From the NCBI RefSeq assembly GCF_029873215.1, contig NZ_CP123620.1, positions 930,001 through 994,000 of the forward strand: DNA of 64,000 nucleotides, in the 5' to 3' direction. This DNA is from Nocardioides sp. BP30. GTDB taxonomy: Bacteria; Actinomycetota; Actinomycetes; Propionibacteriales; Nocardioidaceae. The position numbers and the translations under genes were made by a program. How positions within the stretch are numbered: the stretch's first letter is position 1; each line of letters begins with the position of its first letter. This document shows, piece after piece, positions 54,957-62,609 of the stretch. Below the pieces are notes generated by a model that made no database searches, was not told where the DNA came from, and worked only from the letters and a program-made list of their open reading frames with translations.

Positions 54957-55634
54957 TCACAGGTCGAGCTTGTAGCCCAGCCCGCGCACCGTCACGAGGA
55001 ACTTCGGCTCGCTCGGGTCGGGCTCGAGCTTGGCCCGCAGCCGCTTCACGTGGACGTCCAGGGTCTTGGTGTCGCCGACGTAGTCGCTGCCCCACACCCG
55101 GTCGATGAGCTGCCCGCGCGTCAACACCCGGCCGGGGTTGCGCAGGAACATCTCCAGCAGCTCGAACTCCTTGAGTGGCAGGCGCTGCTCGTTGCCGCCG
55201 ACGGTGACGACGTGGCGCTCCACGTCCATGCGCACCGGGCCGGCCTCCAGGGTCGCGGGAGCCAGGTCGGGCTCGGCGCCGCGGCGTAGGACAGCGCGGA
55301 TGCGCGCGACCAGCTCGCGCGGGGAGTACGGCTTGGTGACGTAGTCGTCGGCGCCCAGCTCCAGACCGACCACCTTGTCGACCTCGTCGTCCTTGGCGCT
55401 GACCATGATCACCGGCACCGAGGAGGTGGTGCGGATCTGCCGGCAGACCTCGGTGCCCGAGATGCCGGGCAGCATCAGGTCGAGCAGCACGATGTCGGCG
55501 CCGTTGCGGTCGAACTCCTTCAGCGCCGTGTCGCCGTCGGCCGCGATCGCGACCTCGAAGCCTTCCTTGCGAAGCATGTAGGAGAGCGCTTCGCTGTAGC
55601 TCTCCTCATCCTCGACGACGAGTACCCGGGTCAC
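54957..55634 (-). CDS. regX3: Response regulator RegX3
   Basis: 225 aa OmpR-type regulator. Phospho-acceptor Asp about 52 (VLLDLMLPG), KPYSPRELVARIRAVLRR linker and a C-terminal winged helix (DTKTLDVHVKRLRAKLEPDPSEPKFLVTVRGLGYKLDL region). RegX3 controls phosphate starvation genes. GTG start. Downstream of senX3 after a 67-nt spacer holding a hairpin. Confidence 0.93.
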   Translation of the reverse strand: MTRVLVVEDEESYSEALSYMLRKEGFEVAIAADGDTALKEFDRNGADIVLLDLMLPGISGTEVCRQIRTTSSVPVIMVSAKDDEVDKVVGLELGADDYVTKPYSPRELVARIRAVLRRGAEPDLAPATLEAGPVRMDVERHVVTVGGNEQRLPLKEFELLEMFLRNPGRVLTRGQLIDRVWGSDYVGDTKTLDVHVKRLRAKLEPDPSEPKFLVTVRGLGYKLDL

Positions 55635-55640
55635 GCGAGG

Positions 55641-55677
55641 TCCCCGCTGCGTTGTTCGCCGGGGGAGCGAAGCGGGG
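55641..55677. other. Hairpin in the senX3-regX3 spacer
   Basis: TCCCCGCT (55641-55648) is complementary to AGCGGGG (55671-55677). In mycobacteria this same spacer carries MIRU repeats. Here it is short and palindromic and may tune RegX3 translation. Confidence 0.45.
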
Positions 55678-55701
55678 GAGGTGAAGAACTCGGTGGGGTG
55701 C

Positions 55702-56871
55702 TCATGGGCCTTCCTCCTTGGTAGATGCGGTGGAGACAAGAGGTGCTGACCTGCTCGACAGGTGCTGCGGCAGGCTGAGGGTGAACGTGGAGCCTTGGCC
55801 CTCGATCGACCACACCCGCACCTCACCGCCGTGGGTGGCGGCGACGTGCTTGACGATCGAGAGGCCCAGGCCGGTGCCGCCCGTGGACCGGTGCCGGGCG
55901 GGGTCGACGCGATAGAACCGCTCGAAGATGCGGTCGATCTCGTTCTGGGGGATGCCGATGCCCTGGTCCACCACCGAGATCTCGACCGAGCCGTGCTCGG
56001 CCTTGGTGGTCACCGAGACACTCGCGCCGGGGTCGGAGTAGGCGACGGCGTTCGAGATCAGATTGGCCACGGCTGCCAGCACCTGCTCCTCGTTGCCGAA
56101 GACCTGCAGCCCGCTGCTGCCGCCGGTGCGGACCGTGATGTCCTTCTTGGCGGCGTCGATCGCGCTGGTGTCGACGGCGGTCGTGATGACCTCGTCGACG
56201 TCGACGGCCTCGGGAGCCTCCAGCGGCTCGTCACCCTGCAGGCGGGAGAGCTCGATGATCTGGAGCACCAGCTGGGTGAGCCGGTCGCTCTCGGTCACCA
56301 TCCGACCGGCGAAGCGGCGGATGGCCTCGGGGTCGTCGGCGGCGTCGGCGACGGCGTCGGCGAGCAGCCGGATCGCCCCGACCGGGGTCTTCAGCTCGTG
56401 CGAGACGTTGGCCACGAAGTCCCGTCGTACGGCCTCGACCCGGCGCTCGCGGGTGCGGTCCTCCACCAGCGCCAGCACCAGGCGGGAGCCCAGCGGGGCG
56501 ACCCGGGCGGTGACGTGTCGCGGTGGCACGCCGGGCCGGTTCATCACCAACTCGGTCTCCCGGATCTGCCCGTCGCGGCGCACCTGGTGCACCAGATCGG
56601 CCAACTCGGCGGAGAGGAGCGCTGTGCCCCGCACCAAGCCCAGCGCGTACGCCGGGGCCGAGGCCTTCAGCACGGTGTCGTCGTCGTCGACCACCACGGC
56701 GCTGCTGCGCAGGACCGAGAGCACCGTGGCGACCTCGGGCGGCACCACCGGCTCCTCGACCATCGTGACGTGACGCTGCTGCGTCTCACTGATGTGCCAG
56801 GCGATCACGGCGGAGGCAGCGACGACTGCACCGAGAAGAGCGGCGAGGAACGCCTGCGTCGTCGAATCCAC
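55702..56871 (-). CDS. senX3: Sensor histidine kinase SenX3
   Basis: 389 aa, GTG start. One clear N-terminal transmembrane helix (about 7-26), a PAS-like region (about 50-140), H-box FVANVSHELKTP with His about 158, and HATPase motifs NLISNAV, DQGIGIP and GGTGLGLSI. It phosphorylates RegX3 in low phosphate, with PhoU as partner. Divergent from phoU. Confidence 0.92.
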   Translation of the reverse strand: MDSTTQAFLAALLGAVVAASAVIAWHISETQQRHVTMVEEPVVPPEVATVLSVLRSSAVVVDDDDTVLKASAPAYALGLVRGTALLSAELADLVHQVRRDGQIRETELVMNRPGVPPRHVTARVAPLGSRLVLALVEDRTRERRVEAVRRDFVANVSHELKTPVGAIRLLADAVADAADDPEAIRRFAGRMVTESDRLTQLVLQIIELSRLQGDEPLEAPEAVDVDEVITTAVDTSAIDAAKKDITVRTGGSSGLQVFGNEEQVLAAVANLISNAVAYSDPGASVSVTTKAEHGSVEISVVDQGIGIPQNEIDRIFERFYRVDPARHRSTGGTGLGLSIVKHVAATHGGEVRVWSIEGQGSTFTLSLPQHLSSRSAPLVSTASTKEEGP

Positions 56872-56932
56872 GGTTACAGAGTAAGGCTCCGCTTCACCGA
56901 GGATTCGCGATCTGGACGCTGGCCGTACCAAC

Positions 56933-56977
56933 GTTCACCCACGATTCACCCGTCCGCCCCAGACCTTCATCTATCCT
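56933..56977 (+). promoter_or_regulatory. PHO-box-like direct repeat and -10 of phoU
   Basis: GTTCACCCACG (56933-56943) and ATTCACCCGTC (56944-56954) are adjacent 11-bp units like the PhoP/RegX3 PHO box of actinobacteria. A possible -10 TATCCT lies at 56972-56977, so the box covers the -35 area of phoU, the usual activator position. A looser CTTCACCGAGG unit lies at 56892-56902. Confidence 0.6.
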
Positions 56978-56992
56978 GCGTAGGCTCAGCCC

Positions 56993-57643
56993 ATGCGTTA
57001 TGCCTTCCACGACCAGCTGGACAGCATCTTCTCGGACCTGGCCGACATCTGTCGCCAGGTCGAGACGGCCGTCCGGCTCGCCACCGAGGCACTGCTCACG
57101 GGCCGCGCCGACGTGGCCGAGCAGGTCATCAGCGGCGACGTGGAGATCGACCGGGCACGCGAGCGCGTCGAGGACACGGCGCTCGCGCTGCTCTCCCTCC
57201 AGGCGCCGGTGGCCGGCGACCTGCGGACCGTGGTCGCCGCGCTGCGGATGGTCAGCGAGCTGGAGCGGATGGGCGACCTGGCGGTGCACGTGGCCAAGAT
57301 CGCCCGGCTCCGCACGCCCAACCTGGCCGTGCCCGAGCAGGCCCGCGAGACGATGGGCCGGATGGCGGAGGTCGCCGAGGACATGGTCGGCCGGGTCGCG
57401 GCGATCATCGACGAGCGAGACGTCGACCAGGCCGAGGCCGTGCGCAAGGACGACGAGGAGATGGACACCCTGCGCCGCTCCACCTTCACCCAGCTCCTCG
57501 GCAAGGACTGGGCGGGCGGGGTGGAGGCCGCGGTGGACCTCGCCCTGCTCGGCCGCTACTACGAGCGCATCGCCGATCACGCCGTGTCGGTGGCCGGCCG
57601 GGTGGTCTTCGTGGTCACGGGTACGGCGCCGGTGACCTCCTGA
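56993..57643 (+). CDS. phoU: Phosphate transport/signalling protein PhoU
   Basis: 216 aa, all-helical, two PhoU repeats with metal-binding ExxxD-like motifs (ISGDVEIDRARERVED; SELERMGDLAVHVAKIA; RYYERIADHAVSVAG). It damps SenX3-RegX3 signalling when phosphate is ample. No pst genes are next to it in the window. Confidence 0.93.
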   Translation: MRYAFHDQLDSIFSDLADICRQVETAVRLATEALLTGRADVAEQVISGDVEIDRARERVEDTALALLSLQAPVAGDLRTVVAALRMVSELERMGDLAVHVAKIARLRTPNLAVPEQARETMGRMAEVAEDMVGRVAAIIDERDVDQAEAVRKDDEEMDTLRRSTFTQLLGKDWAGGVEAAVDLALLGRYYERIADHAVSVAGRVVFVVTGTAPVTS

Positions 57644-57671
57644 GAGGTCGGCAGGCGCCCCGCGGGTCGAC
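57641..57671. repeat. Short remnant of the CGCGGGTCGA element
   Basis: TGAGAGGTCGGCAGGCGCC followed by CCGCGGGTCGACC carries both marker words of the 30581 family, but without a second arm. It overlaps the phoU stop and abuts the convergent gpmA end. Confidence 0.5.
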
Positions 57672-58412
57672 CTACTGCTTGCCCTGGTTGGCGACCGCAA
57701 GCGCGGCAGCGGCAGCGGCCTCGGGGTCGAGGTACTCACCGCCCGGCACCGTCGGACGCATCGACTCGTCGAGCCGGTAGACCAGCGGCTGGGCGGTGGG
57801 GATGTTCAGCGCGGCGATGTCGGTGTCCGAGATGCCGTCGAGGTGCTTGACCAGCGCCCGCAGGCTGTTGCCGTGAGCGGTGACGAGCACCGATCGGCCG
57901 GCCCGCAGGTCGGGGACGATCTCCTGCTCCCAGTAGGGGACCAGGCGCTCGACCACGTCCTTGAGGCACTCCGTGCGGGGCACCTCGATGCCGGCGTAAC
58001 GGGGGTCGCCGACCTGGGAGTACTCGTCGTCGTCGGCCAGCGGGGGCGGCGGGACGTCGTACGAACGACGCCAGAGCTGGAACTGCTCCTCGCCGAACTT
58101 CTTCAGGGTCTCGGCCTTGTTCTTGCCCTGCAGCGCGCCGTAGTGGCGCTCGTTGAGTCGCCAGTCGCGCTTGACGGGGATCCAGTGCCGGTCGGCCACG
58201 TCGAGCGCGATCGCGGCGGTGCTGATCGCCCGCCGCAGCAGCGAGGTGTGCACGATGTCGGGCAGCAGCCCCTTCTCGCGCAGCAGCTCGCCGCCGTGAG
58301 CGGCCTCCTCGCGGCCCTTCGCTGACAGGGCGACGTCGACCCAGCCGGTGGAGAGGTTGAGTGCGTTCCACTCGCTCTCGCCGTGGCGGAGCAGGATCAG
58401 GGTGGCGGTCAT
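57672..58412 (-). CDS. gpmA: 2,3-bisphosphoglycerate-dependent phosphoglycerate mutase
   Basis: 246 aa. Catalytic His in [10 protein letters not shown], second His in [14 protein letters not shown], and [17 protein letters not shown] are all intact. Glycolytic 3-PG/2-PG interconversion. As in mycobacteria (gpm1-senX3-regX3) it neighbours the phosphate sensor genes. Confidence 0.95.
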   Translation of the reverse strand: MTATLILLRHGESEWNALNLSTGWVDVALSAKGREEAAHGGELLREKGLLPDIVHTSLLRRAISTAAIALDVADRHWIPVKRDWRLNERHYGALQGKNKAETLKKFGEEQFQLWRRSYDVPPPPLADDDEYSQVGDPRYAGIEVPRTECLKDVVERLVPYWEQEIVPDLRAGRSVLVTAHGNSLRALVKHLDGISDTDIAALNIPTAQPLVYRLDESMRPTVPGGEYLDPEAAAAAALAVANQGKQ

Positions 58413-58419
58413 GCCCGGA

Positions 58420-59139
58420 TCACTCGCCGACGGCGGGCAGCGACGGGAAGGAGCAGTCGTACGGCGCCGTCGCCTCGGCCGAAGGCTCCGCGCTGGCCGA
58501 GTCGGTCGCCGACGCCGAGTCGGTCGCCGACGCCGAGTCGGTCGCCGAGGCGGAGTCGGTCGCCGAGGCGGAGTCGGTCGCCTTGCTGGCCGCCGACTTG
58601 TGGTGGCCGCCGGTGCTGGCCTGCGGCGCGACCGACGCGTACTCGTGGCACTGGGTCACCACCGGCGTCTGCACGGTCGCGGTGGACCCGTCGCTGAAGT
58701 GCAGCGTGACGGGGATGATGGACCCGGCCTTGAAGTCACCGGTCACCGGGATGCCGCCGACCTTGGGGTCAGCGAGGTTGACCGCACCGGTGGAGGTCAG
58801 GGAGATCGGCGAGAAGGTGCCGGCGGTCAGCGTGTAGGTGCTGTCCGAGCGCGTGCCGAGGCCGGTCAGCTGCGGAGCGCGCTGCGAGGCGACGGCCGGG
58901 TCCGCGGTGGCGTTGAGCGCGAGGGTGGCGATGAAGACGCCCCGGTTGCTGGTGTCGGCCACGATCCGCGAGGCGAGCACGCGCAGGCCCGACCCCTGCA
59001 GCTCGTAGCCGCCGTTGGCGATCACGTTGGGGCGGTCGGTGGCGTAGTCGAATCCGCAGGAGCTCAGCACCGGGATCGCCAGGCAGACGAGGCTGGCGGC
59101 CAGGGCGAGCTTGCGGCTGGGAATCATCGTCACGGCCAC
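58420..59139 (-). CDS. Lipoprotein with DSASAT repeats
   Basis: 239 aa from a GTG with GGAGGG 12 nt upstream (alternative ATG at 59127). Signal peptide with lipobox LSSC (Cys about 28). A beta-rich domain (about 35-165) resembles copper-chaperone/PCu(A)C-like lipoproteins only loosely. It is followed by a low-complexity DSASAT tail (about 185-220) and a conserved-looking YDCSFPSLP end. It lies 7 nt from gpmA on the same strand. Function unknown. Confidence 0.75.
   Translation of the reverse strand: MAVTMIPSRKLALAASLVCLAIPVLSSCGFDYATDRPNVIANGGYELQGSGLRVLASRIVADTSNRGVFIATLALNATADPAVASQRAPQLTGLGTRSDSTYTLTAGTFSPISLTSTGAVNLADPKVGGIPVTGDFKAGSIIPVTLHFSDGSTATVQTPVVTQCHEYASVAPQASTGGHHKSAASKATDSASATDSASATDSASATDSASATDSASAEPSAEATAPYDCSFPSLPAVGE
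58499..58582 (-). repeat. 18-nt tandem coding repeat, about 4.7 copies
   Basis: GAGTCGGTCGCCGACGCC-type units at 58499, 58517, 58535, 58553 and a partial at 58571 encode DSASAT on the minus strand. Units are 94-100% alike, suggesting recent slippage. Confidence 0.85.
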
Positions 59140-59241
59140 ATGCTAGCGGCCCTCCGCCCGGTGGTGTCGGTCAGGCCGGTCATCGTCGTTCCGGCACCTT
59201 CCGCGGCGGTGCCGACGAGGGGTGCGGGTGCTCGCCGGCCA

Positions 59242-60174
59242 CTACTGGCGCAGGCCCACCCGGCTCGCGGCGTACGCGAGGGCGGCCGCCACCACGGCGG
59301 TGTAGACGCTGGCGCCGATCAGCAGCTTGGTCGCGCCGAGTCGCAGGCCCAGCTTGAGCGGGAGGTAGGTCCAGCCGTCGGCGTTGTCGGCCACCAGCCC
59401 CCACAGGGCCAGCAGCACGTGGACGCCGATGCCGAGGAGTGCGCAGAGCGCTACCAGGATCGGCTCGGGGGCGGCACCGTGGTCGCCGCCGCCCCAGCCG
59501 CCGTAGGAGAGGAAGGCCGGGTAGAGGGCGAACGCGATGGCCCAGGTGAGGAACGACAGCGGGCCGCGACGCAGCACGACGTTGCCGATCATGCCGACGG
59601 CGACCGAGGCCAGGTAGCACAGGCCCGCGCTGACGCCGTTGGAGATCGCCAGGGGTACGACGAGGAGCACCGCGCAGCACAGCGCGAACCACGCGGTGCC
59701 CGCCTCGAGCCGGCCGTCGGCGATCGGCTTGCCCGAACGCTCATGGGTCCGGTCGGCGCTCTCGTCGACGAGGTCGTTGTGCCAGCCGAGGATGGTCTGC
59801 CCGACAAGCACGGTGGCGAGGACGAGGGCGAGCTCGCGTCCGGGTCGACCGTCGACGGCCGCAGCACCGGCCAGCACCAGGGCGGTGAGCACGGCCTGGC
59901 GGGGATGCGCGGCGCGGATCAGCACGAACGGGAGCCAGTCGCCCACGCGTCGCGGCCGCTCGGCAGCGGTGGCGGGGTCGACGGTGACGGTGGCTGCGCT
60001 GGCAGCGGTCGGTGCAGCGGTGGTCTCAGCGGCCGGTCCGGCGGTGGTCCCCGCGGGGGTCCCCGCGGCGGTCTCAGCGGGGGTCTCAGCGGGGGTCTCA
60101 GCGGTGGTTCCGGCGGCGTCGTCACGTCCCCGCGGGCGGGTGAAAGGCAGGCGCCGTGGACGCGACTTCGACAT
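59242..60174 (-). CDS. UbiA-family prenyltransferase
   Basis: 310 aa. After an Ala/Thr/Pro-rich N-terminal tail with AETPAET repeats (about 15-60), seven to nine transmembrane helices follow. The prenyl-diphosphate Asp motif is NDLVDESAD (about 135), and a second acidic site occurs near ADNADG. It transfers an isoprenoid chain to an aromatic or other acceptor. The acceptor is unknown, as no quinone genes adjoin. ATG at 60174 chosen; the frame is open 70 codons further. Confidence 0.82.
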   Translation of the reverse strand: MSKSRPRRLPFTRPRGRDDAAGTTAETPAETPAETAAGTPAGTTAGPAAETTAAPTAASAATVTVDPATAAERPRRVGDWLPFVLIRAAHPRQAVLTALVLAGAAAVDGRPGRELALVLATVLVGQTILGWHNDLVDESADRTHERSGKPIADGRLEAGTAWFALCCAVLLVVPLAISNGVSAGLCYLASVAVGMIGNVVLRRGPLSFLTWAIAFALYPAFLSYGGWGGGDHGAAPEPILVALCALLGIGVHVLLALWGLVADNADGWTYLPLKLGLRLGATKLLIGASVYTAVVAAALAYAASRVGLRQ

Positions 60175-60373
60175 GCGCGCAGTATCCCGAACCCGTCCCG
60201 CGGATGAGGGAAAACCGCTCTCCCGGGCGAGTCCCCGGCGCCGCGAAACCCGGCCGCACCACAACCTGACTGGTTCTGTCAAGCCCTGAATGTGCCCCTG
60301 ACCTGCGCAAACGCGGATTCCATTACGTTCAGACCGTGATAGACTTGGCCGTCTAGGAAGGGGTACCTGACAT

Positions 60374-60859
60374 ATGACTTTCACCGTCGGCGAGACCGTC
60401 GTCTATCCGAACCACGGGGCCGCAGTCATCGAGGACATCGAGATGCGGACCATCAAGGGCGAGGAGCGACAGTACCTCGTGCTGAGGATCATCGCTCAGC
60501 AGGATCTGGTCGTCCGGGTTCCGGCCAACAACCTCGACCTCGTCGGCGTCCGCGACGTCGTCGACCGTGACGGTCTCGACCGCGTGTTCGAGGTGCTCCG
60601 CGCCGCGCACGTGGAGGAGCCGACCAACTGGTCGCGTCGCTACAAGGCCAACCTCGAGAAGCTGCACAGCGGTGACGTCATGAAGGTCGCCGAGGTCGTG
60701 CGCGACCTGTGGCGCCGCGAGCGCGACCGCGGCCTGTCGGCCGGCGAGAAGCGGATGCTGGCCAAGGCACGTCAGATCCTCGTCTCGGAGCTGGCTCTGT
60801 GCGAGCACACCAACGAGGACAAGGCCGAGGCCCTCCTCGACGAGGTTCTCGCGTCCTGA
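60374..60859 (+). CDS. carD: RNA-polymerase-binding regulator CarD
   Basis: 161 aa. N-terminal RNAP-interaction domain (1-55; [29 protein letters not shown]) and helical DNA-binding domain with conserved Trp about 86 (PTNWSRRYK). It stabilises open promoter complexes, notably at rRNA promoters. A possible promoter with -10 TAGACT lies at 60340-60345. The downstream IspD-like gene matches the mycobacterial carD-ispD order. Confidence 0.95.
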   Translation: MTFTVGETVVYPNHGAAVIEDIEMRTIKGEERQYLVLRIIAQQDLVVRVPANNLDLVGVRDVVDRDGLDRVFEVLRAAHVEEPTNWSRRYKANLEKLHSGDVMKVAEVVRDLWRRERDRGLSAGEKRMLAKARQILVSELALCEHTNEDKAEALLDEVLAS

Positions 60860-60891
60860 TCGAGGACGACGCAACACAGGCTCTGGGATCC

Positions 60892-61410
60892 GTGGTCGAG
60901 GCCGACCGCGGATCCCTGCCGTTCGCCCTCATCCACGGTGAGGCACTGGTCGCCTGCGCCGTCTGGGCGCTGGGCGAGGCCGGTGTCACGCCGGTCGACT
61001 TCACCCTGCCCTGGGAGGCGGTCGTCGAGGCCGGACAGCCCTACGTCCTGCACGACCCGCTGTGCCCGATGACCCCGGCGAGCTTCGTGGCCCGCTGCGT
61101 GACGGAGGCCGTCGCCCGGGACGTGGTCGTGGTGGCGGTCCGCCCGGTGACCGACACGGTCAAGATCGTGGCCGACGGGCTGGTGGGCGACACCCTGGAC
61201 CGGTCGGAGCTGGTCGAGGTCACCTCACCGATCGTGCTACCGGCCTCCGCCGTCGCCCGGCTTGACGAGCTCCCGAGCGGTGACTTCGCCACGCTCGCCG
61301 CACAGCTCGCCACCCGGTTCCCGATCCACACCCTCGAAGCCCCCGCCGAGGGCCGCCGGGTCGCAGACCTCGACGACGTACGGGTGCTGGAAGCGCTGAC
61401 GCTGGGGTAG
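60892..61410 (+). CDS. IspD-like protein lacking the nucleotide-binding N-terminus
   Basis: 172 aa from a GTG, 33 nt after carD. It has HDPLCPMTPASF and VAVRPVTDTVKIVADG, which align with the middle of IspD, but the AAGxGxR loop is missing from the frame and from the preceding DNA. The C-terminal third follows LDRSELVEVTSPIVLPASA. It looks like a truncated or repurposed cytidylyltransferase. An in-frame GTG at 60799 would add 31 residues of carD overlap. Activity doubtful. Confidence 0.65.
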   Translation: MVEADRGSLPFALIHGEALVACAVWALGEAGVTPVDFTLPWEAVVEAGQPYVLHDPLCPMTPASFVARCVTEAVARDVVVVAVRPVTDTVKIVADGLVGDTLDRSELVEVTSPIVLPASAVARLDELPSGDFATLAAQLATRFPIHTLEAPAEGRRVADLDDVRVLEALTLG

Positions 61411-61470
61411 TCCGGGGCGCCAGGCAGGCCTACCGGTCGGTAGCCCCTGATCGACGCCCCGGACTACCCC
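61404..61470. repeat. Palindromic intergenic element, copy 2 (bidirectional terminator-like)
   Basis: A perfect 16-bp stem, GGGGTAGTCCGGGGCG (61404-61419) with CGCCCCGGACTACCCC (61455-61470), with an inner CTACCG/CGGTAG stem. It resembles 13282-13340 in both arms and loop (CCTACCGG, GCCCCTGAT). It overlaps the ends of both flanking convergent genes. Confidence 0.85.
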
Positions 61471-62150
61471 AGCGCCTCGGCCAGCGCCACATCCTCGGGG
61501 AACGTCACCTTCAGGTTCCCCCGCGTCGACGGTACGGCGACGATCGCCATCCGGCCGTAGCGCTCGAGGCAGCCGGCGGTGTCGGTGAACTCGGCCCCGT
61601 CCGCCGCCGCAGCGCTGTACGCCGCCAGCAGCTCAGGGGCGCGGAACGACTGCGGGGTCTGCACGCCGACCAGGCGGTGCCCGTCGGCGTCGCCCGCGAC
61701 CGGCTCCAGGGCACGGGTCAGCAGGTGTCCCAGCGGGGCGGTGGGGATGGCGCCGCCGTACTCGCGCGCGGCAGTGATGGTGGCGTGGTACAGGTCCGCG
61801 CCGGCGAGGGGGCGGGCGCTGTCGTGGATGGCGACCACGTCGACAGCACCGCTCTCGATGTCGGGGGCCAGCACCCGCAGGGCCTGCCATTCCGAGGCGT
61901 GCCGGGTCTGCCCGCCGGCCACGACGAGCACCTCGCGCTCGCCCAGCAGGCCCACCACCGCCTCGGCGACCTGCGGCTCCTCACCGGACCGCACGACCAG
62001 CACGACGCGAGCCACCTCGGGCACGGTGAGCGCCGTCGCGAGCGATCGGCCCAGGACCGTCGAGCCGCCCAGGGGGAGCAGCACCTTGTTCATCCCCGCA
62101 CCGACCCGGGATCCCGACCCGGCGGCGAGGAGCACGATCGCGGCAGGCAT
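61464..62150 (-). CDS. ispD: 2-C-methyl-D-erythritol 4-phosphate cytidylyltransferase (IspD-like)
   Basis: 228 aa. Full-length nucleotidyltransferase: LLAAGSGSRVGAGMNKVLLPLGG, VAIHDSARPLAGADL and GVQTPQSFRAPELLAAY. The usual PKQ is replaced by NKV. It activates MEP with CTP in isoprenoid synthesis. Convergent with the carD-linked truncated homologue. It is the more likely functional IspD of the two. No ispF follows. Confidence 0.85.
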   Translation of the reverse strand: MPAAIVLLAAGSGSRVGAGMNKVLLPLGGSTVLGRSLATALTVPEVARVVLVVRSGEEPQVAEAVVGLLGEREVLVVAGGQTRHASEWQALRVLAPDIESGAVDVVAIHDSARPLAGADLYHATITAAREYGGAIPTAPLGHLLTRALEPVAGDADGHRLVGVQTPQSFRAPELLAAYSAAAADGAEFTDTAGCLERYGRMAIVAVPSTRGNLKVTFPEDVALAEALG

Positions 62151-62206
62151 GGGCGAAGGCTACTGGCCGGCCCCGGGAGGAATCGTTTTCATGGCTGTTA
62201 CATCCA

Positions 62207-62222
62207 GAAACGATCCGTGAAC
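62207..62222 (+). promoter_or_regulatory. Possible GlnR-type half-sites upstream of nirD
   Basis: GAAAC (62207-62211), 6 nt, then TGAAC (62218-62222), giving AC-n9-AC spacing, in the ispD-nirD intergenic region. A 7-bp inverted repeat ATCGTTT/AAACGAT (62182-62188 / 62208-62214) overlaps it. Only one pair of half-sites fits, so this is tentative. Confidence 0.3.
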
Positions 62223-62248
62223 CTGCCCGTCCTACGGTCGAGCGCACC

Positions 62249-62608
62249 ATGACACCGCGACAGGCTCCGGGCGCCGCCGAGTGGCAGGCCGTCTGCCGGC
62301 TCGAGGACCTCGACGTCGAGCGCGGCGCGACAGCGCTCGTGCACGGCCAGGCGATGGCACTGTTCCGCACCGGCGACGACACCGTCTACGCGCTGGGCAA
62401 CCACGATCCGTTCGCGCGCACGTCGATGCTGGCCCGCGGCATCGTCGGCCTTCGGGCGGGGGTGCCGTTCGTGGCCTCACCGAGCCACCGGCACGGCTTC
62501 GACCTGCGCACGGGCCGCTGCCTGGACGATCCGCACGTGGCCGTGCCCGCCTACGCCGTCAAGATCGTCGACGGCATGGTCCACGTGGGACGCCGGCTCA
62601 GGTCCTAG
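62249..62608 (+). CDS. nirD: Nitrite reductase (NAD(P)H) small subunit
   Basis: 119 aa Rieske-like NirD fold without iron-sulfur ligands: ALGNHDPFARTSMLARGIVG and ASPSHRHGFDLRTGRCLDDP are the family marks. It partners NirB for assimilatory nitrite reduction. nirB is not adjacent, so this is an orphan small subunit within the window. Confidence 0.88.
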   Translation: MTPRQAPGAAEWQAVCRLEDLDVERGATALVHGQAMALFRTGDDTVYALGNHDPFARTSMLARGIVGLRAGVPFVASPSHRHGFDLRTGRCLDDPHVAVPAYAVKIVDGMVHVGRRLRS

Positions 62609-62609
62609 C

